A stretch of 42,378 nucleotides of DNA from Clostridiales bacterium (GCA_012520515.1 JAAYOD010000032.1:73967-116344); one strand, 5' to 3'. Positions 23,515 to 32,180 are shown, counted from the first letter of the stretch. Notes: generated from the letters alone by a model not told the origin. Numbers and translations are program-made.

Positions 23515-24204
23515 ATGACAAAGGATAAAAATAAAACTCAAACAAGAGAGCAATATAATTTACAGATGCATAACTATGGCAGAATTTTTTCCTGGATATC
23601 AATGGCACTTATTTTGTTTGTGCCCGTAGCTTATTTTATAGCCTCTAAAACAGTGCCGTCAGTTAAAGCGCTTGTAAAGTGCATACCATTTTTACTTGGA
23701 TATTTTGCAGTAGGGTTAGTAGAAGCAGTAAGCTATGCGCCCCTTCTTGGACCGGGGGGACAGTATATGAGCTTTATAACGGGCAATATAAGCAATCTCA
23801 AGCTTCCTTGCTCAATTAATAGCCAAGCCATAGCTAAGGTAAAGCAAGGCAGTGAAGAGCAAGAGCTTGTGTCTACTGTAAGCATTGCGGTAAGCAGTAT
23901 AACAACAACTATAATTATAGTAATAGGTCTTATACCTTTATTTATATTCCAAGAGCAGATAGTGACTATTCTAAACCCTATTTCTCCTTATGTAATACCT
24001 GCTATATTTGGCGGACTTACCGTAGTTCTTGCGGCAAAGTACTACAAAACGGCGGCTATTCCTTTTATTTCTTGTATAATTATATGCGTTGGGGCAAACC
24101 TTGCTGGATTTGGCAAAGTCTTTGACCAGTCCACAATGGTTATTGTAGGTATGATAGTAAGCGGGCTTAGCACCTTTATTCTCTATAAGAAAAACAAGAT
24201 ATAA
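23515..24204 (+). CDS. Membrane protein, partner of DUF5058 protein
   Basis: I do not know a name for this family. The 229-residue product has about five or six membrane segments after a 25-residue polar N-terminus. A conspicuous conserved-looking block, GLVEAVSYAPLLGPGGQYMSF then ITGNISNLKLP, is rich in Gly, Pro and polar residues, the kind of loop that lines a substrate path. The ATG at 23515 lies 1 base after the DUF5058 stop and behind GGGGGTG. The tight coupling suggests a two-subunit membrane complex. A terminator follows 17 bases later, so the operon has just these two genes. Confidence 0.72.
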   Translation: MTKDKNKTQTREQYNLQMHNYGRIFSWISMALILFVPVAYFIASKTVPSVKALVKCIPFLLGYFAVGLVEAVSYAPLLGPGGQYMSFITGNISNLKLPCSINSQAIAKVKQGSEEQELVSTVSIAVSSITTTIIIVIGLIPLFIFQEQIVTILNPISPYVIPAIFGGLTVVLAAKYYKTAAIPFISCIIICVGANLAGFGKVFDQSTMVIVGMIVSGLSTFILYKKNKI

Positions 24205-24221
24205 GCGTAAATAAAAAGAAT

Positions 24222-24253
24222 AAAAAAACCTTCTTGCAATAAGAAGGTTTTTT
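24222..24253. terminator. Bidirectional terminator
   Basis: AAAAAACCTTCTT pairs with AAGAAGGTTTTTT between the convergent DUF5058 pair and the trpB2 gene. Confidence 0.9.
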
Positions 24254-24272
24254 GTTGCAGTAATTCTAAATC

Positions 24273-25640
24273 TTATTCTACTACTGGTATTGATGCAAAG
24301 CCTTTTTCTAAGTCTTTATCTGTTGGAATATAGTCTTTCATCATGTTGCTGTTGTAAGCTGAATATGCTGAAAGGTCAAAGTAGCCAGTTCCTGTCAATC
24401 CAAAGAGTATGGACTTTTTCTCTCCCGTTTGCTTGCACTTAATCGCTTCATCAATTGCGCCTTTTATTGCGTGTGCTGACTCTGGAGCTGGCAATATTCC
24501 TTCCGTTCTTGCAAACTTTATGGCTGCTTCAAAAACTGCTGTTTGTTCTACTGCAACGGCTTCAAAATATCCATCGTGATGTAATTTTGAAATAATAGGA
24601 CTCATGCCATGGAATCTTAATCCGCCAGCGTGGTCTGATGAGGGCATAAAGCCTGAGCCTAGAGTATACATCTTTATAAGCGGTGTTGTCTTTCCTGTAT
24701 CTGCAAAGTCATATGCATATTTTCCTCGTGTGAGAGATGGACATGAAGCTGGCTCTACTGCTATAAAGCGCGTATTTGATTTGCCATTTATCTTGTCTGC
24801 CATAAATGGCGCAATAAGTCCGCCTAAATTAGAGCCACCGCCTGCGCAACCAATTATGATATCGGGTGTTACGCCGTATTTATCTAGCGCAATTTTACAC
24901 TCTTGGCCAATAATGGATTGGTGCAACACAACATGGTCTAAAACGCTTCCAAGGACATACCTGCATTTGTCTGAAGTTAGCGCAACTTCAATAGCTTCGC
25001 TTATAGCGCAGCCAAGAGAACCGCCTGTTTTGGGGCTATTGGCAAGAATTTTTCTACCTACTTTTGTGGTGTCTGACGGTGATGGCACAACGGTTGCGCC
25101 ATAAGTTTCCATAACAGCTTTTCTGTATGGTTTCTGCTTTGCGCTCACCTTTACCATAAAGACTTTTAAGTCTATGTCAAAGTATGCGCACGCCATGCTA
25201 AGCGCAGTGCCCCATTGTCCAGCGCCTGTTTCTGTGGTAAGAGAAGTAAGCCCTTCTTGTTTTGCGTAATACGCTTGCGCTACGGCTGAATTTAGCTTAT
25301 GCGAACCTGAGGTATTATTGCCTTCAAATTTATAATAAATTTCTGCAGGTGTATCTAGCGCTCTTTCCAAGCAATATGCTCTAACTAGTGGGGAAGGGCG
25401 AAACATTTTGTAAAATTCTCTTACTTCACAAGGGATTTCTATAAGCCTGTTGGTGTGGTCTAATTCTTCTTCCACCAATTTTTTTAGAAACACAGGGTAT
25501 AAATCTTCTGCAATGCAAACTTTATGCGTAACAGGGTGAATAAAGGGCGCGTGCTTTTCTTTCATATCGGCACGCAGGTTATACCAATGTGTAGGCATTT
25601 CCTTTTCCGATAGGTATATTTTTGTCGGTATTTCTTTCAT
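24273..25640 (-). CDS. TrpB2-type pyridoxal-phosphate enzyme (stand-alone tryptophan synthase beta-like)
   Basis: A 455-residue fold-type II PLP enzyme of the TrpB2 group. The cofactor lysine is K115 in NTSGSHKLNSA, the phosphate cup is GCAGGGSNLGG, and the long N-terminal region (YLSEKEMPTHWYNLRADM) is specific to TrpB2 rather than TrpB1. TrpB2 proteins condense serine with indole in some organisms, but in many genomes they sit outside trp operons and their role is unclear. There is no trpA or other trp gene in the window. GGAG precedes the ATG at 25640. It begins 23 bases after the DUF6320 gene and is the last gene of an acyltransferase-DUF6320-trpB2 operon. Confidence 0.87.
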   Translation of the reverse strand: MKEIPTKIYLSEKEMPTHWYNLRADMKEKHAPFIHPVTHKVCIAEDLYPVFLKKLVEEELDHTNRLIEIPCEVREFYKMFRPSPLVRAYCLERALDTPAEIYYKFEGNNTSGSHKLNSAVAQAYYAKQEGLTSLTTETGAGQWGTALSMACAYFDIDLKVFMVKVSAKQKPYRKAVMETYGATVVPSPSDTTKVGRKILANSPKTGGSLGCAISEAIEVALTSDKCRYVLGSVLDHVVLHQSIIGQECKIALDKYGVTPDIIIGCAGGGSNLGGLIAPFMADKINGKSNTRFIAVEPASCPSLTRGKYAYDFADTGKTTPLIKMYTLGSGFMPSSDHAGGLRFHGMSPIISKLHHDGYFEAVAVEQTAVFEAAIKFARTEGILPAPESAHAIKGAIDEAIKCKQTGEKKSILFGLTGTGYFDLSAYSAYNSNMMKDYIPTDKDLEKGFASIPVVE

Positions 25641-25663
25641 TTTATCTCCTTTGTTGACAATAA

Positions 25664-26326
25664 TCAAAGATGGAAAAACTTCCTTATCTCTAATATAATT
25701 AATTTTCTAAAGATTATGGTAACTACAATTACTAGCATCGCGCTAAGTCCGCTTGCTATAAAAGCTGGTATTTTCATGCTCAAGTCAAAAGCATAAGCTG
25801 TTATTATTGGAATAAGTCCCATAAAACCTAAAATATATGACGATATTATGTTTTTCTTGGCATACTTAGAGTATTTTATCATGCGCGTTACCAATAGTAT
25901 GATGCTTACTATATAGATTGTGGGCAGAACGGATATAAATATCCAATCAAACTTACTAGTTACCAGTCTAACCACAAATGCGATTATGGTCAAAAAAAGC
26001 GTTTGGCCAATGAGTCTTTGCCTAAAGTGCGATTGAGCCAAAATAGTGCGTTTTATAAAAAATCCTATATAAAATAGCGCAAAAAATACAATTAGACTCC
26101 ATGGATAAGAATAAGATTTGTAATAATAAACATTAAGGGCAATGCTGACTGCCATTACCACGACAAAAATAATAGAAAAAATAGGCAAAAAGCGGCTTGA
26201 AGCTGTTTGTTTTGGGTTGGGTACAGGGAATGCTGGCTTGTCATGGGTGTTGACAATTTGCTTGTGGCATAAGGGGCAAACCGTTGTTTTGCCGTCTATT
26301 TTTACACGACAATTTTCACAGTACAT
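25664..26326 (-). CDS. DUF6320-like zinc-ribbon membrane protein
   Basis: A 220-residue protein. It starts with a zinc-ribbon, C3-x2-C6 and C17-x2-C20 (MYCENC...CPLC), then a Pro-rich linker, then six predicted membrane helices between about residues 45 and 212. I recognise the layout as the DUF6320 family. Its start overlaps the last 11 bases of the acyltransferase gene, so the two are translationally coupled. The partner has a condensation-type acyltransferase fold without membrane helices, so this protein may anchor it or move its product through the membrane. That is inference. Confidence 0.72.
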   Translation of the reverse strand: MYCENCRVKIDGKTTVCPLCHKQIVNTHDKPAFPVPNPKQTASSRFLPIFSIIFVVVMAVSIALNVYYYKSYSYPWSLIVFFALFYIGFFIKRTILAQSHFRQRLIGQTLFLTIIAFVVRLVTSKFDWIFISVLPTIYIVSIILLVTRMIKYSKYAKKNIISSYILGFMGLIPIITAYAFDLSMKIPAFIASGLSAMLVIVVTIIFRKLIILEIRKFFHL

Positions 26327-27599
26327 CGCATTCCTCCCTAAAGTTACTGCTTACTGTCACTTCAAGTCCAAGAGAAACAAGATTTTGAGCAAATTCTCTT
26401 TCTATTTCCGTCTCTATAAGTTTTCTGGAAAAGCTTATTACCGTTTTGTCTTTATAGCTAACAATACCCATATTTAATGGAGAATTTTTGCCACAGTTTT
26501 GGTGGAAAAAGAAATAATCTACAAAATCTCCATCATTGTCAAAATCAATTTTGCCTAAGTTGCTTATTATCATAGTTTGTTTGCTCTTAGGTGAGATATC
26601 TCTGCCAACTTTTGAAATAAAGCTCTTTACAAAGATGGGCATAAAGCGTAAAAGGTATAGTTTGTCCATAAGGGAAGTAAAGCTAATTTTAGTTTCAAGC
26701 TCTCTTTTGTCCGTTTGCGCCTTTAGGTCTTTTTGAATGATTTTGATAAAGTTTTCCAAACTTAGCTGGTTTTTGGGGGAAACTTTGCCTTTTGCAAACA
26801 AGGTAAAATTGCCTAGCGTGTTGCTTGGGAATATCTTGCGTAAATTAATAGGAATAAAAGCGACATAGTCATCTTTGTTGTTGATATCTTTATAGCGATT
26901 TGCAATGGTATACATAGCTAGCGCGCTTAAAAATACCGTTATGGTGGTTTTGTAGCTTCTTGCTAAGTCAAGTAGCTTTTGCGTGTTTACCATAAATTGA
27001 ATAAGCCCAAGTCCTTGGCTGGAAAATTGTTTGGACGGGATACGGAAAGCAGAACCGCCCGCCATCTTTTTTGTACCCTCTATTATGTTAATTTTTTTGT
27101 AGTACTTCAAAAAAGCGTCTTCCATTTCGCCTTTTTTAATAGGAGTAGATAAGGTTATGACATTATCTCTTGAGATAAAGATATTTTGCGCTTTTAGGTA
27201 GTAGTAAACAATGGTCTTTAAAAATTCAATACCGCCTGAGCCGTCACAAAGTCCATGAAATAGGTCCAAAAATATCTTGTTTTCATAGTAAGTTAGGCGG
27301 AATAAATAATGGCGATTGTGCTTAAAATTAAAGATTTCTAGCAAGTTGCCGTCGGCTTTTTCCACAATGGGATAGTGTAAATTTTCATCTAGAAAATAGC
27401 GAAACAAGCCATGCTTTAGTTCCACTTTAAAGTAAGGGAATCTCTCTAGCGCAGTACTTAGTCCAATACGCAAAAAATTGCCGTCAACAGGTTCTTTCAA
27501 AGCAACGCCAAGCCTAAAAATACTTTGCGTATTTTGCGTAATGACCATAGGATAAATCATAGCTGAATTATCCATTCTGTACCATTTAGTTTTTTCCAT
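26316..27599 (-). CDS. Condensation-domain-like acyltransferase
   Basis: A 427-residue soluble protein with the HxxxDG active-site motif H115-GLC-D119-G120. It belongs to the superfamily of chloramphenicol acetyltransferase, non-ribosomal peptide condensation domains, PapA and alcohol acetyltransferases. The N-terminal WYRMDNSAMIYPM and the later LRKIFPSNTLGNF (an NFxxxR/DFGWG-like region) are typical of the clostridial alcohol-acetyltransferase-like branch. The ATG at 27599 follows AAAAGGGG; the start ten codons upstream is rejected. It is the first gene of the operon with DUF6320 and trpB2, from a near-perfect promoter. The acyl donor and acceptor are unknown; a lipid or amino-acid acceptor are both possible. 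Confidence 0.78.
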   Translation of the reverse strand: MEKTKWYRMDNSAMIYPMVITQNTQSIFRLGVALKEPVDGNFLRIGLSTALERFPYFKVELKHGLFRYFLDENLHYPIVEKADGNLLEIFNFKHNRHYLFRLTYYENKIFLDLFHGLCDGSGGIEFLKTIVYYYLKAQNIFISRDNVITLSTPIKKGEMEDAFLKYYKKINIIEGTKKMAGGSAFRIPSKQFSSQGLGLIQFMVNTQKLLDLARSYKTTITVFLSALAMYTIANRYKDINNKDDYVAFIPINLRKIFPSNTLGNFTLFAKGKVSPKNQLSLENFIKIIQKDLKAQTDKRELETKISFTSLMDKLYLLRFMPIFVKSFISKVGRDISPKSKQTMIISNLGKIDFDNDGDFVDYFFFHQNCGKNSPLNMGIVSYKDKTVISFSRKLIETEIEREFAQNLVSLGLEVTVSSNFREECDVL

Positions 27600-27627
27600 A
27601 TTTCCCCTTTTTAAGTATGATACTAAC

Positions 27628-27656
27628 ATTATATTTGATAAACGCTAGCTTGTCAA
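27628..27656 (-). promoter_or_regulatory. Promoter of the acyltransferase-DUF6320-trpB2 operon
   Basis: On the minus strand consensus TTGACA (27651-27656) and TATAAT (27628-27633) are 17 bases apart. Confidence 0.8.
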
Positions 27657-27702
27657 TTTATATTACGTGTGATAAACTATTATAGTATTATAAGGAGATT
27701 TC

Positions 27703-29178
27703 ATGAAGATTACTATTGCAAATTGTGAAAAAGTGGTAGACGCTGAAACTTTGCAAAAAGCGCGCGCGCTATTATTTGAAAACAAAGTAATTTCTGTTAC
27801 CAATGTGGAGGTAAACGAACACATTGGCTCTCTTTATGAAGGAGTAATTAAGGTTGGCAGAAAGACCTACACCTTATGTTTTGCAATAGCTATAAATGGT
27901 CTAATTGCGTTAGATGATTGCTTTTGTTCATTCCATACAGGCTCAATTTGCAAACACTATTTGGCTATTTTTCTATATATGAAGTATAGAAAAAATATCA
28001 CCATAGACAAGCGCGTCTTTAATCCTGTCAGAGTTATTTTAGCGTCGTCGGATAGCTCTCCTGAGTGCGTAGATAAAACAGTAGACAGCGTATTTAACCG
28101 CTACATTGTAAAAAACAAGATATCTAAGTGGTATATGTCTTGCGCAATAGAGGGACTGGTATTTGCCTTTATGTGCGCCGAAGCGCAAGAAAAAAGCTTT
28201 TTAGAGCGAACAGCTTTATATGCGGTGGCTTTTTCTAAAGTAGACAGACTATTTTCTTTAAGTGCAGAAAAACATTCAAGAATACTTATAAGCCACGCAA
28301 AAACGCTAGTCAAGCTTGTCAATAGCTATTTATCTAGCAAGTTGCCAAACACTTCGCTAAACGATACAAAAACAGCGTTTTTTAAGTTTTATGAAACTTC
28401 AAAAACTATAAGAAACTGGATGGTAAAGTATAATGTGCTTGGCATATTGACACAATTTTGCCATACGCCCTCTCTCAGAATTTTTTTAGAGCGCAACTTT
28501 AAAAAGAAAATTTATAATCAAAAAAATGTCGACAAAAAATCTGATCTTAGAGTGCTTTATTGTATGGTGCTAAGAGCATATAGCATAAAACTTGCAAGCA
28601 GCTATATTGAAAAAAATCTAGACGATGCGTCTTTTAGGAGAATGGCAATAGACCTAAACATAGCAAATGGCGAATTTGCCGAAGCAAAAAGGCTGGCAAA
28701 AGAGGGATTAGAGTACGATAAAGGCAACAAGAAAAATACTGTTATGTGGACAGAAACTATGTATGATATAAGCGCGTATTTAGACGATAAAAAGTCCATG
28801 AAAACTTACGCTAAAAAGTTGCTTCTTTTAGGGGACTTTGACTACTTTGGCAAGTATAAAAAAATGTTTGATCAAGATGAATGGCAAAATGAGCGGGAAA
28901 AACTAATTGCCTCGCTTAAAGCTAGCAAAAAACACAGTGAAATATACCTGCAAATAATAATTGAAGAAAATATACAAAAAGAATTAGTGGCATTTTGTCA
29001 AGACAACCCCGACAAGATAGCAAATTATTATCCTTATATCAAAACAGAGTACTATAAGGATATTCAATCACACCTGGAAAACTATTGTAAAAAACTTGTG
29101 TCACAAAGCGTAGGGAAAGAAGAAATAAAATTTCAAAAAATAGCGCTGACTAAATTAAAAAGGAAAACGGCAAGATAG
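27703..29178 (+). CDS. SWIM zinc-finger protein of unknown function
   Basis: A 491-residue soluble protein. A SWIM zinc finger is visible at C73-x-C75-x7-C83-x-H85 (DCFCSFHTGSICKHYLA). SWIM fingers bind DNA or protein and occur with helicases, transposases or alone. The rest is helical with TPR-like stretches (for example FAEAKRLAKEGLEYD around residues 325-340) and has no helicase or nuclease motif. It is divergently transcribed from the acyltransferase operon, begins after AAGGAG and ends at its own terminator. In bacteria SWIM proteins are often near SWI2/SNF2 helicases, but there is none here. Confidence 0.75.
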   Translation: MKITIANCEKVVDAETLQKARALLFENKVISVTNVEVNEHIGSLYEGVIKVGRKTYTLCFAIAINGLIALDDCFCSFHTGSICKHYLAIFLYMKYRKNITIDKRVFNPVRVILASSDSSPECVDKTVDSVFNRYIVKNKISKWYMSCAIEGLVFAFMCAEAQEKSFLERTALYAVAFSKVDRLFSLSAEKHSRILISHAKTLVKLVNSYLSSKLPNTSLNDTKTAFFKFYETSKTIRNWMVKYNVLGILTQFCHTPSLRIFLERNFKKKIYNQKNVDKKSDLRVLYCMVLRAYSIKLASSYIEKNLDDASFRRMAIDLNIANGEFAEAKRLAKEGLEYDKGNKKNTVMWTETMYDISAYLDDKKSMKTYAKKLLLLGDFDYFGKYKKMFDQDEWQNEREKLIASLKASKKHSEIYLQIIIEENIQKELVAFCQDNPDKIANYYPYIKTEYYKDIQSHLENYCKKLVSQSVGKEEIKFQKIALTKLKRKTAR

Positions 29179-29197
29179 CAATCTTGCCGTTTTTTTA
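29164..29197. terminator. Bidirectional terminator
   Basis: AAAACGGCAAGAT pairs with ATCTTGCCGTTTT followed by a T run, between the convergent SWIM protein and luxS genes. Confidence 0.9.
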
Positions 29198-29698
29198 TTA
29201 CTTACTTTGTCTTTTCTTTCGTGGCTGTGGATAGTTAAAGTTTGTTTTGGTGGCAGTTATAAGCACATTATAATATAGCGCAGCATCTCTCTTAGCTCCT
29301 GTTAAGTCCATATCCACACAAAAACCGCACTCTTTAGGCGTTGCGCCTGGGATTTCTCCTTCAAACTCTGCGGCATAGTCAAAGGTGCGCTCTACAAGAG
29401 GCAATATGGTGTCTGTACCTATATCCCCTTCCACAATAAGATAAAAGCCAGTACGGCAGCCCATAGGACCAAAATAAATAATTTTGTCTTTCCAAAGTTG
29501 GTCATTGCGTAAATATGTGGCGCAAATATGCTCTAGGGCATGAATAGAGCCTGTGTCCATTACTTCTTCTTTGTAAGGTCTTTTCATTCGTATATCAAAA
29601 GTGGTGACGCACTCATAGCCGATATAGTCTTTTCTGGACACATACAGGCCTGGTTTTAGCCTTAGATGGTCCACTTGAAAACTTGGAATCAGTTGCAT
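29198..29698 (-). CDS. luxS: S-ribosylhomocysteine lyase
   Basis: A 166-residue metalloenzyme that splits S-ribosylhomocysteine into homocysteine and the autoinducer-2 precursor DPD, as part of the activated methyl cycle. The metal ligands H53 and H57 (HALEH) and C124 (PKECG), and the catalytic C81 in GPMGCRTGFY, are present. The region after the third ligand reads ECGFCVDMDL; the usual Asn-Tyr and Asp-His there are replaced, but none of the ligands is lost. The ATG at 29698 follows AGGAG. The gene is monocistronic with a good promoter. The mtn/pfs gene that makes its substrate is not in the window. Confidence 0.95.
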   Translation of the reverse strand: MQLIPSFQVDHLRLKPGLYVSRKDYIGYECVTTFDIRMKRPYKEEVMDTGSIHALEHICATYLRNDQLWKDKIIYFGPMGCRTGFYLIVEGDIGTDTILPLVERTFDYAAEFEGEIPGATPKECGFCVDMDLTGAKRDAALYYNVLITATKTNFNYPQPRKKRQSK

Positions 29699-29729
29699 AT
29701 TTTTCTCCTAAAATCATCAATGTAAACTT

Positions 29730-29758
29730 AGTATATATTATTTTGCCGTATTTTTCAA
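29730..29758 (-). promoter_or_regulatory. Promoter of luxS
   Basis: On the minus strand TTGAAA (29753-29758) and TATACT (29730-29735) with a 17-base spacer. Confidence 0.7.
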
Positions 29759-29764
29759 CTGCAA

Positions 29765-29793
29765 TTGACAAATGGGCTATTAATAAGTACAAT
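29765..29793 (+). promoter_or_regulatory. Promoter of the DUF3267 gene
   Basis: TTGACA (29765-29770) and TACAAT (29788-29793) with a 17-base spacer, back-to-back with the luxS promoter and separated from it by only six bases. Confidence 0.7.
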
Positions 29794-29813
29794 TACAAAA
29801 AAGGCGGTTTGTT

Positions 29814-30521
29814 ATGAATTATAAAAGACAACTAAAAAGTTTTAACTTAAACACAGTAGCCACAATTTCGCTAGTGATGTTTTTGGTTTCATTTATTGCT
29901 TTTTCCCTCATTAATCTATCTTTAGAAAACAAGCTTTTATTAACGGGCAAAGTATACCTAGATGTCATTATTTCTATACTGATGCTAGCAGTTTTGCTAG
30001 TAATCCATGAACTTTTGCATGCAATAAGCGCAGTTATTTTTGGCAAATTAACATTTAAGGATATAAAATTGGGCGCAAATCTAAAACAAGGTATGATTTA
30101 TTGCCATATAAAAAAGCCTTTGAAAATTAACGCTTACAGAATATCTATTATTTTACCAATTATAATAACGGGAATAATTCCGTTAGTTATTTCCGCTATT
30201 TTTGGCAACTTATTTTTGGTGGCGGTATTTAGCTTTATGGTAAGCGGCGGCGCAGGCGATATAGTAATGTTTTTTAGCCTAAGCGGCATAGATAGCCATA
30301 CTCTTATTGAAGACCACCCTAAAGCCTTAGCTTATTATTTATTATATGAGAATGGCAAAGAGCCAAAGAACTTTATTGAATGCACCAAAGAACAGCAAGA
30401 AGAAGTTTCTTTAGCTATGCAAGGCGGTAAAAGCACCATTAAAGTACTGCTTATAGCTATATTTTGCGGCCTTGTTGTGCTGGTCATTTATTTGTCTGCT
30501 TTGCTTATGAAAATATTTTAA
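29814..30521 (+). CDS. DUF3267 family membrane zincin (putative metalloprotease)
   Basis: A 235-residue protein with four or five membrane helices. An HExxH-type zinc motif, VIHELLHAISAVIFG, lies inside a membrane helix at about residue 64, and YCHIKKPLKINAYR follows, as in the DUF3267 zincin family. A conserved late motif, GGAGDIVMFF, may supply the third metal ligand (Asp). These are putative intramembrane proteases of unknown substrate. The ATG follows AAAGGCGG. It is transcribed alone and convergently towards mgtE. Confidence 0.82.
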   Translation: MNYKRQLKSFNLNTVATISLVMFLVSFIAFSLINLSLENKLLLTGKVYLDVIISILMLAVLLVIHELLHAISAVIFGKLTFKDIKLGANLKQGMIYCHIKKPLKINAYRISIILPIIITGIIPLVISAIFGNLFLVAVFSFMVSGGAGDIVMFFSLSGIDSHTLIEDHPKALAYYLLYENGKEPKNFIECTKEQQEEVSLAMQGGKSTIKVLLIAIFCGLVVLVIYLSALLMKIF

Positions 30522-30622
30522 ATAATCTTAAAAAAATTTTTTTAGTTTTTAATATGCATTTAAGGTTGTTACAGTATAGTTAAATTAGCTAAAGAACAAT
30601 AGTAATAACCTCCTAAGGAAAT

Positions 30623-30658
30623 AAAAGAAAAGGCGCTTAAAAAACCGCCTTTTCTTTT
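30623..30658. terminator. Bidirectional terminator
   Basis: AAAAGAAAAGGCG (30623-30635) pairs with CGCCTTTTCTTTT (30646-30658), between the convergent DUF3267 and mgtE genes. Confidence 0.85.
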
Positions 30659-30662
30659 GCGT

Positions 30663-32027
30663 TTATAACACTCCTAGAGGTCTAAGCAAAAGTATAGTCA
30701 CATTGCAGTAAATTATTAGGCTTACGGCATCTACCATAGTTGTAATAAAGGGGTTGGCAACTACCGCAGGGTCTAGTTTTAATAGCTTAGCAAACAGCGG
30801 CAATGTACCGCCTATTATTTTTGCAACCATTATTGTTATGAACATAGTAACGCATACTGCCGCTGCTATGATATAGCCGTGGGGAATGCGGAAAAGCTGG
30901 TCTATTGCCATAAGTTTTATAAAGCATGCCACAGACAGTGTACCACCAAGCAGTATAGACAGCCTAGTTTCTTTCCATAAAATTTTGCCAATGTCTTTAA
31001 ATTCTAATTCATCTAGCGCAAGCCCGCGTATAACTGTTACGCTTGCTTGGCTGCTTGCGTTGCCGCCTGTGTCCATAAGCATTGGTATAAAGGCGGTTAG
31101 CGCAATGGACACAGCAAGTGTGCTTTCGTATTTTCTTATTATCATACCTGTAAAGGTAGCTCCTACCATTAAAAAGAGCAGCCATGGCACACGGTTTGCC
31201 CAAATCTGCCAAATGCTAGTTTTTAGATAAGGCTTGTCGGCTGGAGTGACACCTGCTAGCTTAGTAATATCTTCCGTTGCTTCATCTTCAATAACATCCA
31301 TAGCGTCATCAACGGTTATGATACCAACAAGTCTGCCCTCTTTGTCCACAACGGGCATTGCCAAAAAAGAATATTTACTAAACAGCTTAGCCACTTCTTC
31401 TTTATCGGTGTGGGTGTCTATATGAATTATGTTAGTCTCCATAATATCTTTTATCAAAGTATTATCTTTGCTAAGCAACAAGGTCTTTACAGTGACAATG
31501 CCTTGAAGATATTTTTGATGGTCGGTAACATAACAAGTATAAATGGTTTCTTTATCAACGCCTGTTTTTCTAATGGTGTCAAAGGCGTCTTTTACCGTCA
31601 TATCTTTGCGCAAGGTGACATACTCTATCGTCATCAAACTACCTGCGCTGTCCTCTGGGTACTGTAAAATTTCGTTTATGGTTTTGCGGCTTTCAGCATC
31701 GCTTTGGTTTAGGATACGCTTGACGACATTAGCAGGCATTTCTTCAATAATGTCTACGGTATCATCAATAAATAGTTCTTCTAATATAAGACGCAACTCT
31801 CTATCTGAAAAAGACGATATCAACAGATGTTGCATATCGGTATCCATTTCTACAAAAGTGTCTGCCGCTAAATCTTTAGGAAGCAGCCTAAATAAAATGG
31901 GCAAGTCTTCCTTGCTCACATCGTTAAGCAGGTGCGCAATATCAACAGCGTTCATTGCAGCTAATATAGGGCGCAACTCCCTAATGTTTTTTTCCTTTAT
32001 CATTGAAAATAGAATTTCTTCATCCAT
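30663..32027 (-). CDS. mgtE: Magnesium transporter MgtE
   Basis: A 454-residue Mg2+ channel/transporter. The domains in order are an N-terminal superhelical MgtE_N domain (1 to about 125), two CBS domains (about 130-255, with YVTDHQKYLQGIV and VVDKEGRLVGIITVDDAMDVI), a plug helix, and five membrane helices. The Mg2+ site motif MDTGGNASSQASVTVIRG and the DPAVVANPFITTMVD helix are intact. GGAGG precedes the ATG at 32027. About 200 bases of leader separate it from the promoter, and the leader contains a 29-codon upstream ORF with an equally strong ribosome binding site. This suggests translational or attenuation control in place of an M-box riboswitch, which I do not find. Confidence 0.95.
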   Translation of the reverse strand: MDEEILFSMIKEKNIRELRPILAAMNAVDIAHLLNDVSKEDLPILFRLLPKDLAADTFVEMDTDMQHLLISSFSDRELRLILEELFIDDTVDIIEEMPANVVKRILNQSDAESRKTINEILQYPEDSAGSLMTIEYVTLRKDMTVKDAFDTIRKTGVDKETIYTCYVTDHQKYLQGIVTVKTLLLSKDNTLIKDIMETNIIHIDTHTDKEEVAKLFSKYSFLAMPVVDKEGRLVGIITVDDAMDVIEDEATEDITKLAGVTPADKPYLKTSIWQIWANRVPWLLFLMVGATFTGMIIRKYESTLAVSIALTAFIPMLMDTGGNASSQASVTVIRGLALDELEFKDIGKILWKETRLSILLGGTLSVACFIKLMAIDQLFRIPHGYIIAAAVCVTMFITIMVAKIIGGTLPLFAKLLKLDPAVVANPFITTMVDAVSLIIYCNVTILLLRPLGVL

Positions 32028-32090
32028 TCTTCTTACCTCCTTTAGTTGTTTTTAAGGCAAAGCCCAAGGAAATAAGACACAAAAAAGCTG

Positions 32091-32180
32091 TTAGGTAATA
32101 AGTCCGTAAGTAAACAAACATAACGGAACTTCATTACTCTGACAACTGCCATCGGTGCCTTTGCTATTTCCGCTGTCCAT
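32091..32180 (-). CDS. 29-residue upstream ORF in the mgtE leader
   Basis: ATG at 32180, preceded by an ideal AAGGAGG site 6 bases upstream, opens a 29-codon frame ending in TAA at 32091. The peptide starts MDSGNSKGTDGSCQ, is polar, Gly/Ser-rich and acidic at first, and ends hydrophobic (PLCLFTYGLIT). The eight bases GTAAGTAA next to its start codon are repeated inverted (TTACTTAC) near its 3' end, so the transcript can fold the start region against codons 23-26. It lies between the mgtE promoter and mgtE, 63 bases before the mgtE start. It is either a regulatory leader peptide or a small membrane-associated partner of MgtE. I do not recognise a family. Confidence 0.6.
   Translation of the reverse strand: MDSGNSKGTDGSCQSNEVPLCLFTYGLIT

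Noticed and set aside
24273-25640. Assignment as the tryptophan synthase beta subunit of a trp operon
   Set aside because: The sequence is TrpB2-type and no trpA or other trp gene is adjacent; naming it trpB would overstate the function.
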